Source: JBBRHH01 sp038222915
GTDB taxonomy: Bacteria; Planctomycetota; Phycisphaerae; Tepidisphaerales; Tepidisphaeraceae
NCBI GenBank assembly: GCA_038222915.1
Contig: JBBRHH010000060.1
Coordinates: 1 to 16,533 of the forward strand
Length of the DNA stretch: 16,533 nt
Direction: 5' to 3'
The position numbers were made by a program, and so were the translations under genes. Shown piece by piece: positions 1 through 6,727 of this stretch; position 1 is the first letter of the stretch, and every line of letters starts with the position of its first letter. The notes below the pieces were generated by a model that was not told the origin of the DNA, made no database searches, and worked only from the letters and a program-made list of their open reading frames with translations.

Positions 1-274
1 TGAGAGCAACGGCTTCGGGACAAACATAAATCCCTGGTGTGGAAACCGACGCCATCGATATCCCAGGCCACGACTCCGCCGGTGGACGCGCGCCTCCGGC
101 CTTCACCATCGCATCATTCAACGCCGTGTTGATCTGGTGCAGATTGTTCGCGCACTGCGCTGTTCGTGCATGCTGTCGCGCGGTCGATACCGCTGGAAGC
201 AGCAGCGATATCAGGATCGCCAGGATTCCAATGACCACCAGCAACTCAACGATCGAAAATGCACGACGTTTCAT
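1..274 (-). CDS. Prepilin-type N-terminal cleavage/methylation domain protein (partial, C-terminus outside window)
   Basis: The 91 visible residues begin MKRRAFSIVELLVVIGILA, a class III prepilin signal: a short basic leader, then a hydrophobic helix of about 20 residues with the conserved Glu (FSIVELL). Prepilin peptidase would cut before the Phe or Ser and N-methylate it. Proteins of this class form type IV pili or type II secretion pseudopili; planctomycetes encode many with unclear roles. Behind the helix the sequence (SLLLPAVSTARQHARTAQCANNL, then a segment around ICPEA-like Cys) follows the usual planctomycete pseudopilin pattern. The start at 274 is supported by GAAAGG six bases upstream (281-286). 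It lies 31 bases after the HEAT-repeat gene on the same strand and is probably the last or a late member of that operon. The gene continues beyond position 1, so total length and C-terminal domain are unknown. The fold assignment is secure; the biological role is not. Confidence 0.9.
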   Translation of the reverse strand, partial: MKRRAFSIVELLVVIGILAILISLLLPAVSTARQHARTAQCANNLHQINTALNDAMVKAGGARPPAESWPGISMASVSTPGIYVCPEAVAL

Positions 275-305
275 AACGGGCCTTTCTAGCGGTGACGCAG
301 TCGCC

Positions 306-1058
306 TTACTTACCTTTAACTCGCGTTGTACCTAATTCTTCTGGAGCCAGTTCCACCGCATCCGTAATCCGTTCACGGTGACTTGGTAGTTCACGTCCAG
401 CTTTGGCATACGCCTCCTGGACTTCCGGAAATCGCTTTACAAATTCAGAAACGTATAAAGCGTATTTTCTCCACTTCTTTGGGTTGGTCGGCTCGTCGCC
501 AACATATCGAATACCCAGCTTGCGAAACAACTCTTTCATCGCCCGATGCTGCGCCTCGACATCCGTGCTGCTCTCAATGATCTCACGCAACGCAACAATC
601 GAACGGGTGTTGTTATTCCGACCCAACCCCGCGACAGCGGCCACTCGCACCGCTGAACTCTCATCCTTCGCACAAACGTCGCTCAAACGCTCTACCGAAG
701 CTTCATCTGCAAAATCGCCAAGTGTCGTCGACGCGGCGGCCCGAACCAGCGGTGACGGATCGGACGTCGCCTGTTCCACCGCTGGCCGCACCTCAGGTCG
801 GAGGCATCGGGAAAGATCGAAAAGCGCAGCCTCGCGTACCTGCGGCGATGCATCGTGCAAGGCCGCGTTGGCAAGTGTCTTCGCAGCGCTCGCCGTACCT
901 CTGGCTGCAACGTCGTGAACCGAGTTGACCCGGTCGTGGTCCGTGCTGCCAGAAATCTCACCACCGCCAATAATTCGAATACCAACAATACCAACGGCAA
1001 TGACCACCACCGCCAGCGCACCCCAGCGCAGTCCCGGATGAACAGCTTTCATTGTCAA
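306..1058 (-). CDS. Membrane-anchored HEAT-repeat protein
   Basis: The 250-residue product has a short N-terminus, one transmembrane helix (about residues 11-31, LRWGALAVVVIAVGIVGIRI), and then at least three to four HEAT-like helical repeats (about residues 55-170) with the recurring pattern D.S..VR.AA...L. HEAT repeats build protein-binding solenoids; no catalytic residues are seen. The C-terminal third (KKWRKYALYVSEFVKRFPEVQEAYAKAG) is helical and unrecognised. Start choice: a TTG at 1058 lies one base after the stop of the upstream small gene and 10 bases after GAGGAG (1069-1074); an ATG two codons later at 1052 would be 16 bases from it. I prefer TTG, but ATG at 1052 is possible. It is sandwiched between the small gene and the prepilin, so a scaffold role for an envelope or secretion machine is a reasonable inference, not shown. 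Confidence 0.85.
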   Translation of the reverse strand: MTMKAVHPGLRWGALAVVVIAVGIVGIRIIGGGEISGSTDHDRVNSVHDVAARGTASAAKTLANAALHDASPQVREAALFDLSRCLRPEVRPAVEQATSDPSPLVRAAASTTLGDFADEASVERLSDVCAKDESSAVRVAAVAGLGRNNNTRSIVALREIIESSTDVEAQHRAMKELFRKLGIRYVGDEPTNPKKWRKYALYVSEFVKRFPEVQEAYAKAGRELPSHRERITDAVELAPEELGTTRVKGK

Positions 1059-1059
1059 C

Positions 1060-1215
1060 TTATTTGAACTCCTCGCGAAAGCGCGCCAACATTCGACAAA
1101 CGGAGAAATGCCGCATGAGTGCGGTCTGACCTCCGTAGTCTACCCGCGTTTCAGCAAGTTCGTCAATGAAATTGTCGAGACATACCACCAGAATCACGAA
1201 ATGTAACTCATTCAA
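1060..1215 (-). CDS. Small 51-residue protein, overlaps peptidase stop (TTG start)
   Basis: Reading the minus strand between the peptidase and the HEAT gene gives an uninterrupted frame of 51 codons ending in TAA at 1060-1062. A TTG at 1213-1215 overlaps the peptidase TGA (1212-1214) as TTGA, a typical coupled stop-start arrangement, and the TAA is one base ahead of the TTG start of the HEAT gene. The Shine-Dalgarno sequence of the HEAT gene (GAGGAG) lies inside its last codons. The product starts MNELHFVILVVCLDNFIDEL and ends RMLARFREEFK: an apolar N-terminal half, acidic middle and basic amphipathic C-terminus, with two Cys (residues 12 and 40). I recognise no family. Alternative starts are GTG at 1197 and ATG at 1116. 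Its fit to both neighbours is the main evidence; protein composition looks natural but a frame this short can occur by chance. Confidence 0.5.
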   Translation of the reverse strand: MNELHFVILVVCLDNFIDELAETRVDYGGQTALMRHFSVCRMLARFREEFK

Positions 1216-2582
1216 TTCCCCAGCAAGGGGACGGCAGACGTAATCGTAACTTCATTCTGACGCATCAATTCTGCAACGTCATCCAGGCTCAGCGGCGCAT
1301 ATTCTGTCAGATTTTCCACCCCCGTCTCCGTCACTGCAACCGTATCCTCCACCCGGATATACACCTGCTCGTCATGCACCCACATCTGCGGGTCCAGCGC
1401 AAACACCATCCCCGGCGCAAGCGGCCCGCTCCGATAATTCCCCACATCATGCACCGCCATCCCCACCCCATGCGACAGCGACCCCTGAAACTTCAACAAA
1501 GCCTTCGCCGCCTCCTGATAGGCAGGTTTCGACCAGGCCCACCCCTCCAGCCGCGGCAACATCTCCACCGCCGCCTCCTCCACAATCTGCTCTGTCGTAA
1601 CCCCAGGCCGAATCAGCCCCAGCAACACCTTGTGATACTCCACCACAAACCCATACAGCTCGCGCTGCACCGCCGAATACTTCCCATTTACCGGCCACAT
1701 CCGCCCAATATCGCTCGTGTAATTCCCACAATCCGGCGCGTAGTCCATCAGCACCAACTCTCCATCCTGTAACTCACAGTCATTGCGAAAGTAATGCGGA
1801 TTCCAGATATTCGCCCCACCCGCAATAATCGCCCGATATCCACCCCCGCGCGCCCCATTCATCAAATAAACGCACTCGGCCACCGCCGCCAGCTCAAATT
1901 CCATCTGACCCACCCGCGTACACCGCATCGCATGCTCCACGGCCATCGCACTCAGCTTCCCCGCCCGCCGCATCACCGCCAGCTCCTTCGCGCTCTTGAT
2001 CACCCGCAACCGGTCCAGCACCGGCGAAAGATCCTCAATCTTCACACCCGCAATAGCCTTCGCCAGCCCATCCCGCAGCCAAAGTTCCGGCGCAGGCTCG
2101 GCAAACGGATCTGCCGCGCTCGTCTTCCGCGCATGCAGCAATGTATCCCGGCAGGCCTGCTTCCCCTCCGCGGGGCTCATCGGAATGTGCAAAACTTGCA
2201 CGCCCGCCAAGTCTTTCCGCAGCATCTCCAGCGGCCGAACATCATCCACCCCTGTCAATCGCCGCGCCAACTCCACATCCTCGGCACTGAGTTGCGCCCC
2301 CTCGCTGCGCTCCATATGCGGGTCCCGATGCGGCAGATAAAGCGTCGTCCGCCGACCCGCCAGCATCAGATACGCCACCGGCGTCTCCACCCCGCACAAA
2401 TAGTAAAAGTCGTTGTTCTGCCTGAAATAATCAAACCCTCCCGACGGCCCCGACCCGCGAAGCAGCGCCACCCCGCCACCAATCGCCTCCGTCACCCGAG
2501 CCCGGCGGGCACTGAATTCCTCCGCCGGAAAATCCGCTTGAAACGGAGGCAGTTGTCGCGCCTTCTCAGAAGTTGCATTCAC
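1212..2582 (-). CDS. pepP: Xaa-Pro aminopeptidase, M24B family (aminopeptidase P-like)
   Basis: The 456-residue product has the two-domain layout of aminopeptidase P: an N-terminal creatinase-like domain (about 10-180, with FDYFRQNNDFYYLCGVETP) and a C-terminal pita-bread catalytic domain (about 195-430). The enzyme removes an N-terminal residue from peptides whose second residue is Pro, using two metal ions. Metal ligands visible are Asp280 (LVLMDYAPD), Asp291 (YTSDIGR), His371 (SLSHGVGM) and Glu412 (YIRVEDT). The fifth ligand, Glu in the usual EPG motif, is Asp397 here (FALDPQMW). The frame is open further upstream, but that part lies inside the glycosidase gene; a GTG at 2582, two bases after the glycosidase TAA, gives the normal family length and places FPAEEFSARRARV correctly, so I chose it. 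A weak AGAAGG lies 13 bases upstream. Second gene of the proposed operon. Confidence 0.9.
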   Translation of the reverse strand: MNATSEKARQLPPFQADFPAEEFSARRARVTEAIGGGVALLRGSGPSGGFDYFRQNNDFYYLCGVETPVAYLMLAGRRTTLYLPHRDPHMERSEGAQLSAEDVELARRLTGVDDVRPLEMLRKDLAGVQVLHIPMSPAEGKQACRDTLLHARKTSAADPFAEPAPELWLRDGLAKAIAGVKIEDLSPVLDRLRVIKSAKELAVMRRAGKLSAMAVEHAMRCTRVGQMEFELAAVAECVYLMNGARGGGYRAIIAGGANIWNPHYFRNDCELQDGELVLMDYAPDCGNYTSDIGRMWPVNGKYSAVQRELYGFVVEYHKVLLGLIRPGVTTEQIVEEAAVEMLPRLEGWAWSKPAYQEAAKALLKFQGSLSHGVGMAVHDVGNYRSGPLAPGMVFALDPQMWVHDEQVYIRVEDTVAVTETGVENLTEYAPLSLDDVAELMRQNEVTITSAVPLLGN

Positions 2583-2584
2583 AT

Positions 2585-3610
2585 TTACACCGAGGCCTTC
2601 TTCACAACCGATGCGATGACCGGCAAAAGTGAAAATCTGTCCGTGTGACCCACGGAATAATGATCCTGCCCAAGGTTCCACACCATCACGCCGCCATAAC
2701 CACCATTGATCGCGAATTTCGTCTTCTTCGCAATCGTCGTCGGGCCATTGAAGTGCCACGCCTCGCGCGCCCCGCCAAATGCATCCGAAAAACTGGCGTC
2801 GATCTCGTTCGAATTCACCGCCACAATCCCATCCTGCAGAATCGATGCATCCACAAGCGCCCCATACCCTTCCGCCGCCGTATTATTCCACGAAGTCCCG
2901 GCCCGTCCATAAAACGGCATTCCCAGCAACAGCTTCTTCTTCGAAACCCCATTCGCCACCACATACTTTCCCCACGCCGTCAGATCCTGCGTCGATTGCG
3001 CATAAGTCGAATGGTCGGCAAAGCTCAGGTCATACGCCATCACATTGATCGAAGTCAGGTTCTTCAGCGCCTGCGCATTGAGCACAAACGACGTCGTATT
3101 CGTCCCCGCCACCGGCAGCTTCTCAGAATTCACGGCCGCCGAAATAGTCAATTTCGGCGCTCGCAAATGCAGCGTATGGATGAACGCTCCATAATGACTG
3201 ATACCACTCGCCGATGGATTCTCCGGCTCCCAATCCAGATCGACGCCCGCAATGTGATATTTCGTGCAAAACGCCTTCGCACTGTCCGCAAAAGCATTCC
3301 GCAGCGTCGCATCCGCAGCAATCACTGGCAGCGACGCATCAAAACCCGCTCCGCCAATGACAATATCCACCTTCACGCCATGGCTCTGTGCCTTGCTTAC
3401 CGTGCTAATCAGCTTGGCCAGTGCAACTCCCCCCGTACTCCGGGTCGGCAGTTTCCCGGTGGTCCCGCTGGGTGAAAGTGAAAAATAGTTGATCTGCGTC
3501 AGCGCTGCCCAATCGATCTTGTTGATCGTGCTCGCATACTCATAGTCCGGCAAATATGCGACAACGGCGCTGCTGCTGAAGAACGTCCGTGATTCAAACT
3601 TCTCAATCAT
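2585..3610 (-). CDS. Glycoside hydrolase family 18 (chitinase-like) protein
   Basis: The 341-residue product matches the GH18 TIM barrel from strand 1 (AVVAYLPDYEY, about residue 15) through strand 8 (GGVMVWNLGQD, Trp311). The catalytic strand-4 motif is GVDLDWEPEN with Asp124, Asp126 and the proton donor Glu128; the first Asp of the usual DxxDxDxE is Ala. VMAYDL (Tyr193, Asp194) and LGMPFYGRAG are also family hallmarks. GH18 enzymes cleave beta-1,4 GlcNAc linkages in chitin or peptidoglycan-like substrates by substrate-assisted catalysis. No signal peptide is visible from the ATG at 3610; a longer in-frame form from a GTG at 3736 would add 42 residues but would run through the probable promoter region and lacks a clean signal too. 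No good Shine-Dalgarno sequence precedes 3610. It is the first gene of the proposed minus-strand operon. Substrate is unknown. Confidence 0.88.
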   Translation of the reverse strand: MIEKFESRTFFSSSAVVAYLPDYEYASTINKIDWAALTQINYFSLSPSGTTGKLPTRSTGGVALAKLISTVSKAQSHGVKVDIVIGGAGFDASLPVIAADATLRNAFADSAKAFCTKYHIAGVDLDWEPENPSASGISHYGAFIHTLHLRAPKLTISAAVNSEKLPVAGTNTTSFVLNAQALKNLTSINVMAYDLSFADHSTYAQSTQDLTAWGKYVVANGVSKKKLLLGMPFYGRAGTSWNNTAAEGYGALVDASILQDGIVAVNSNEIDASFSDAFGGAREAWHFNGPTTIAKKTKFAINGGYGGVMVWNLGQDHYSVGHTDRFSLLPVIASVVKKASV

Positions 3611-3659
3611 GGATGGTGCTCGAAAAAAGGGGAAGGATGTCACATTTGTTACACCCAAT

Positions 3660-3665
3660 ACTATA
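3660..3665 (-). promoter_or_regulatory. Candidate -10 element for the GH18 operon
   Basis: On the minus strand TATAGT lies about 45 bases upstream of the ATG at 3610, giving a leader of about 40 bases. The -35 position 17 bases further (3683-3688, CCTGTA) is a poor match, so only the -10 is proposed. It lies back to back with the rpsL promoter. Confidence 0.35.
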
Positions 3666-3725
3666 GCCCTGCACGCGATGTTTACAGGTTTGCCGGGTCT
3701 TCCTAAAGTTAACACATCCGCGCCC

Positions 3726-3753
3726 TTGCTCTCCACACCCCCCTCCGTATAAT
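3726..3753 (+). promoter_or_regulatory. Candidate promoter of the rpsL-rpsG operon
   Basis: A perfect TATAAT (3748-3753) is preceded at 16 bases by TTGCTC (3726-3731), a half-matching -35. Transcription would begin near 3760, leaving a leader of about 48 bases before the rpsL start. A perfect -10 fits the high expression expected of ribosomal protein genes. Confidence 0.6.
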
Positions 3754-3807
3754 GCCCTGCTTCTCAAAATTGAACCGGGCCATGGGCCCACTTGAACAGG
3801 AAGACGA

Positions 3808-4179
3808 ATGCCCACTATCAACCAGCTGATCAAGAAGCCGCGCAAAGCACTTGGTCGCATCAACAAGGTCAAGGATCTCGAAGCATGCCCGCAAAAGCGT
3901 GGCGTGTGCCTTCAGGTCAAGACCATGACCCCCAAAAAGCCCAACTCCGCCCTTCGGAAAATCTGCCGCGTTCGTCTCAGCAACGGCAAGGAAGTCACCG
4001 CCTACATCCCCGGCGAAGAACACAACCTGCAGGAACACAGCATCGTCCTCGTCCGTGGCGGCCGCGTCCGCGATCTGCCCGGTGTACGCTATCACGTCGT
4101 CCGCGGCACCCTCGACGCCCTCGGCGTCGATGGCCGCAAACGCAGCCGCAGCAAATACGGCGCAAAGCGCGGCAAGTAA
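3808..4179 (+). CDS. rpsL: 30S ribosomal protein S12
   Basis: The 123-residue product aligns without gaps to bacterial S12 for at least the first 90 residues: PTINQLIKKPRK, LEACPQKRGVC, TPKKPNSALRK, HNLQEHSIVLVRGGRV, DLPGVRYHVVRG and RSKYGAKRGK. S12 sits at the decoding centre and controls accuracy. Lys43 (in TPKKPNS), where many streptomycin-resistance changes fall, is retained. Position 88 is Arg (GGRVRDLPGV) where E. coli has Lys; K88R is a known resistance substitution. Asp89, the site of beta-methylthiolation by RimO in some bacteria, is present. The ATG at 3808 follows AGGAAG (3798-3803). rpsG follows after 103 bases on the same strand; the TATAAT promoter precedes it. Length and sequence are typical and the call is secure. 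Confidence 0.98.
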   Translation: MPTINQLIKKPRKALGRINKVKDLEACPQKRGVCLQVKTMTPKKPNSALRKICRVRLSNGKEVTAYIPGEEHNLQEHSIVLVRGGRVRDLPGVRYHVVRGTLDALGVDGRKRSRSKYGAKRGK

Positions 4180-4198
4180 CAATATAAGCAAGACAGTT

Positions 4199-4212
4199 CC
4201 GGAGTATTCCGG
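4199..4212 (+). promoter_or_regulatory. Small hairpin in the rpsL-rpsG spacer
   Basis: CCGGA (4199-4203) pairs with TCCGG (4208-4212) around a GTAT loop in the 103-base spacer. In E. coli, protein S7 binds the rpsL-rpsG spacer and represses translation. A similar role here is only an inference; a 5-bp stem alone is weak evidence. Confidence 0.25.
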
Positions 4213-4282
4213 TGCGATTCATCTGGCGGCGTAGTCAGGTGCCTTGGCCCGGGAGAATATTTACGGACAACCGAAAGAAGAC

Positions 4283-4759
4283 ATGGCATTCAAGAAGTTC
4301 ACGGCAAGCGAAAAAACGCTACGTCCCGATCCCCGGCACAACAGCAAGGCCGTCAGCAAATTCATCAACTGCCTGATGTGGGACGGCAAAAAGACCGTCG
4401 CCCAGAGCATCGTCTACGGCGCCTTCGACATCATCGCCAAGAAGAACAAGGAAATCCCCGTCCTTGAAGTCTTCGATACGGCCATGAACAACATCAAGCC
4501 CTACGTCGAAGTTCGCAGCCGCCGCGTCGGCGGTGCCAACTATCAGGTCCCGATGCAGGTCAACAAGAAGCGCCAGCAAAGCCTCGCCACCCGCTGGCTC
4601 CTCGAAGCCTGCCGCGCCGGCGGCGGCCGCCCCATGGCCGAACGCCTCGCCGACGAACTCCTCGCCGCCTTCAAAAAGGAAGGCAAAGCCATGCAAACCC
4701 GCGAAAACACCCACCGCATGGCTGACGCCAACAAAGCCTTCGCCCACTTCGCCTGGTAA
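4283..4759 (+). CDS. rpsG: 30S ribosomal protein S7
   Basis: The 158-residue product is a full-length S7: INCLMWDGKKTVAQSIVY near residues 30-47, EVRSRRVGGANYQVPMQV in the centre, and KKRQQSLATRWLLEACR plus NTHRMADANKAFAHFAW at the C-terminus. S7 nucleates assembly of the 30S head by binding the 3' domain of 16S rRNA and contacts mRNA and tRNA at the E site. An in-frame TTG at 4244 would add 13 residues, but the ATG at 4283 gives the family's normal N-terminus (AFKKFTASEKTLRPDP) and follows a weak AAAGAAG. Codons are strongly C-ending. It is the second and last gene of this operon: a strong terminator follows 26 bases after the stop, and neither fusA nor tuf is downstream. Confidence 0.97.
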   Translation: MAFKKFTASEKTLRPDPRHNSKAVSKFINCLMWDGKKTVAQSIVYGAFDIIAKKNKEIPVLEVFDTAMNNIKPYVEVRSRRVGGANYQVPMQVNKKRQQSLATRWLLEACRAGGGRPMAERLADELLAAFKKEGKAMQTRENTHRMADANKAFAHFAW

Positions 4760-4785
4760 CACCTCGCAATCCAATTCAACACCCA

Positions 4786-4811
4786 AAACTGCCGCCGCAA
4801 GGCGGCAGTTT
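4786..4811 (+). terminator. Rho-independent terminator after rpsG
   Basis: An 11-bp perfect stem (4786-4796 with 4801-4811, AAACTGCCGCC-type) closes on a GCAA tetraloop of the GNRA class and runs into a short T-rich tract (TTTCTT). The A-rich left flank would let it act partly in the other direction too. Confidence 0.85.
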
Positions 4812-4851
4812 CTTGCGCAGCTCAGTTTCGAAAATCTGAGATCTCCTCCCA

Positions 4852-4904
4852 TTTGAAATTCTGAAATCAACCTCTCCATCCGCGTAAATCAGCATCATCC
4901 GCGG
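4852..4904. repeat. Short degenerate intergenic repeats
   Basis: Two 8-mers TTTGAAAT and TCTGAAAT stand side by side at 4852-4867. Just after, ATCCGCG occurs at 4878-4884 and again at 4897-4903 around GTAAATCAGCATC, followed by GGT and a run of A. From memory, elements of the ATCCGCG...ATCCGCGGT kind recur between genes in many planctomycete and verrucomicrobial genomes; only one copy lies in this window, so I cannot confirm dispersal. Confidence 0.4.
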
Positions 4905-4946
4905 TAAAAAACCTCCCCCCGGCACGCCATTTGACGCTCCTCCTCC

Positions 4947-5957
4947 ATGAGCCTCAAATCAAAACTCCTATTCGCCGCCGGCGCAGCCGCAGGCCTCACC
5001 TACCTCGCCTCCCGACGCACCGACAACTACTCCTTCCGCGACAAAGTGGTACTCATCACCGGCGGCTCGCGCGGCCTCGGCCTCGTCATCGCCCGGCAAC
5101 TCGCCAGCGAAGGCGCGCATCTCGCCATCCTCGCCCGCGACGAGGAAGAAATCCGCCGCGGCCAGCTCGACATCGCCGCCCGTGGCGCTGAAGTCTTCGC
5201 CTTCCCCGCTGACGTCACGAATCAGGAAGAAGTCGAACATGCCATCCAACGCGTCGTTGACCACTACGGCCGCATTGACGTCCTCATCAACAACGCCGGC
5301 GTCATCCAGGTCGGCCCCATGGAACACATGACCGTCAAGGACTACCAGAACGCCATGGCCGTCCACTTCTTCGGCCCTCTCTATGCCATCCTCGCCACCC
5401 TCCCCGTCATGCGCAGCCAGCGCGCCGGCCGAATTATCAACATCTCCTCCATCGGCGGCAAAATCGCCGTCCCCCACCTCCTCCCCTATTGCGCCAGCAA
5501 ATTTGCTCTCACCGGCCTCTCCAACGGCATGCGCACCGAACTCGCCAAAGACAACATCACCGTCACCACCGTCTGCCCCGGCCTCATGCGCACCGGCTCC
5601 CCCATCAACGCGTTCGTCAAAGGCCAGTTCGCCAAAGAATACGCATGGTTCGCCATCTCCGACGGCCTCCCCGGCACCTCCATCGCCGCCGAACGCGCCG
5701 CCTCCCAAATCCTCGACGCCAGCCGCACCGGCCGCGCCGAAATCATCGTCACCCTCCCAGCAAAACTCGCCGCAATCGGCTCCAGCCTCCTTCCCGAAAT
5801 GTCCGCCCGAATCCTCGAACGCATCAACCGAATCCTCCCCAACCCAACCCCTACGAGAGCCACCCGTCAACAAACCGGCCGTCAAAGCAGCGCCGGAATA
5901 CTCGGTGCACTAACCCACATCAACAGCCCCGCCGCAACACGCAACAACGAGGTCTAG
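4947..5957 (+). CDS. Membrane-anchored short-chain dehydrogenase/reductase (classical SDR)
   Basis: The 336-residue product carries all classical SDR motifs: the nucleotide-binding TGGSRGLG (residues 38-45), Asp90-Val in the adenine pocket, NNAG (115-118), the catalytic Ser168 (NISSIGG), Tyr181 and Lys185 (YCASK) and the PG motif (CPGLMRTG). It would catalyse NAD(P)H-dependent oxidation or reduction of an alcohol/carbonyl; an Arg at 43 and Arg64 (ILARDEEE) hint at NADP preference. A hydrophobic helix at residues 6-21 precedes the Rossmann fold and probably anchors it to the inner membrane. About 50 low-complexity residues at the C-terminus (rich in Pro, Thr, Arg, Asn) exceed the normal family length. 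The ATG at 4947 has no Shine-Dalgarno match. The DUF1772 gene follows 71 bases later. Substrate unknown. Confidence 0.92.
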   Translation: MSLKSKLLFAAGAAAGLTYLASRRTDNYSFRDKVVLITGGSRGLGLVIARQLASEGAHLAILARDEEEIRRGQLDIAARGAEVFAFPADVTNQEEVEHAIQRVVDHYGRIDVLINNAGVIQVGPMEHMTVKDYQNAMAVHFFGPLYAILATLPVMRSQRAGRIINISSIGGKIAVPHLLPYCASKFALTGLSNGMRTELAKDNITVTTVCPGLMRTGSPINAFVKGQFAKEYAWFAISDGLPGTSIAAERAASQILDASRTGRAEIIVTLPAKLAAIGSSLLPEMSARILERINRILPNPTPTRATRQQTGRQSSAGILGALTHINSPAATRNNEV

Positions 5958-6028
5958 ATAATCCGATTGTAAGTCAGGGCCATGACTCCCGCCCGTCGAG
6001 TTGTTATCGTTCGGGCAAGGGACACACC

Positions 6029-6520
6029 ATGGCCATCAACGCAACACGTTTCATTCTGCTCCTGCTCCTCGCGCTCCTCGCGGGCACGATGTTCGGCATC
6101 TGGATCGGATTCGACCCCGCCACCCTCTCGCCCGCCGCATACATAGAGCAACAGCAAAACGCCATCCGCTCCCTCAGCACCTTCATGCCAGCCATGGGCG
6201 GCGCATGCATCGTCCTCGCCGCCGTCCTCCTCGTCCTCTCCAAAGGCAATCGGCCACCCCAATTGTTCCTCGCAGCGGCAATCGCCTGCCTACTGACGGC
6301 CGCGCTGGTAACACGATTCGGAAATCAGCCAATCAACGCCATCGTGATGACATGGACCCCAGCCAGTCCCCCCGCAAATTGGGCCCAGTTGCGCGACACC
6401 TGGTGGAGGTTGCACATAATTCGAATGGCCGCGGGGATCGGCGCTCTGAGTCTGGCGATCCTGGCGACGACTGTCTCAGAGAGAGCTATGGATCGGGCCC
6501 GCCGAGACACGATGGGTTGA
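6029..6520 (+). CDS. DUF1772 (anthrone oxygenase-like) membrane protein
   Basis: The 163-residue product has four predicted transmembrane helices (about 7-27, 52-72, 79-96 and 133-150) and the family signature FGNQPINAIVMTW...PPANWAQLRDTWWRLHIIR in the loop before the last helix. DUF1772 includes fungal anthrone oxygenases, but most bacterial members are uncharacterised, so no reaction is claimed. The ATG at 6029 was chosen because AAGG lies eight bases upstream (6017-6020) and the hydrophobic helix starts right after it; the frame is open far upstream only because it shadows the SDR gene. It may share a transcript with the SDR gene. Confidence 0.85.
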   Translation: MAINATRFILLLLLALLAGTMFGIWIGFDPATLSPAAYIEQQQNAIRSLSTFMPAMGGACIVLAAVLLVLSKGNRPPQLFLAAAIACLLTAALVTRFGNQPINAIVMTWTPASPPANWAQLRDTWWRLHIIRMAAGIGALSLAILATTVSERAMDRARRDTMG

Positions 6521-6727
6521 GGGATGATACATAATGCAAAGGAGTCTCGATGAGTCCAGTCACCGATGTTCTCAGATAAAACGCCACCCTCATCGCTTCA
6601 GTGCTCCACCAGGCTATCGAGGGAAAGAGGAAATTCGCCGCTGTTTGCTCAAGTCGTTCAAGTACAACACGCGAACCCAAACCACTCAACGGATTCTTCC
6701 GGCCCCGCAGAATGAAAGAAATGACAA

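Noticed and set aside
1112..1125. CCGCA-TGAG-TGCGG hairpin as a terminator after the peptidase gene
   Set aside because: The stem is five pairs with no T-run, and it lies inside the proposed small gene.
5489..6028. Upstream extension of the DUF1772 frame
   Set aside because: The extension is a His/Arg/Pro-rich shadow of the dehydrogenase gene; the ATG at 6029 has a ribosome binding site and begins the first helix.
6546..6595. CGATGAGTCC resembling a hammerhead ribozyme core, with CGATGAG/CTCATCG inverted repeat
   Set aside because: The required GAAA part of the core is missing and the inverted repeat has a 34-base loop.
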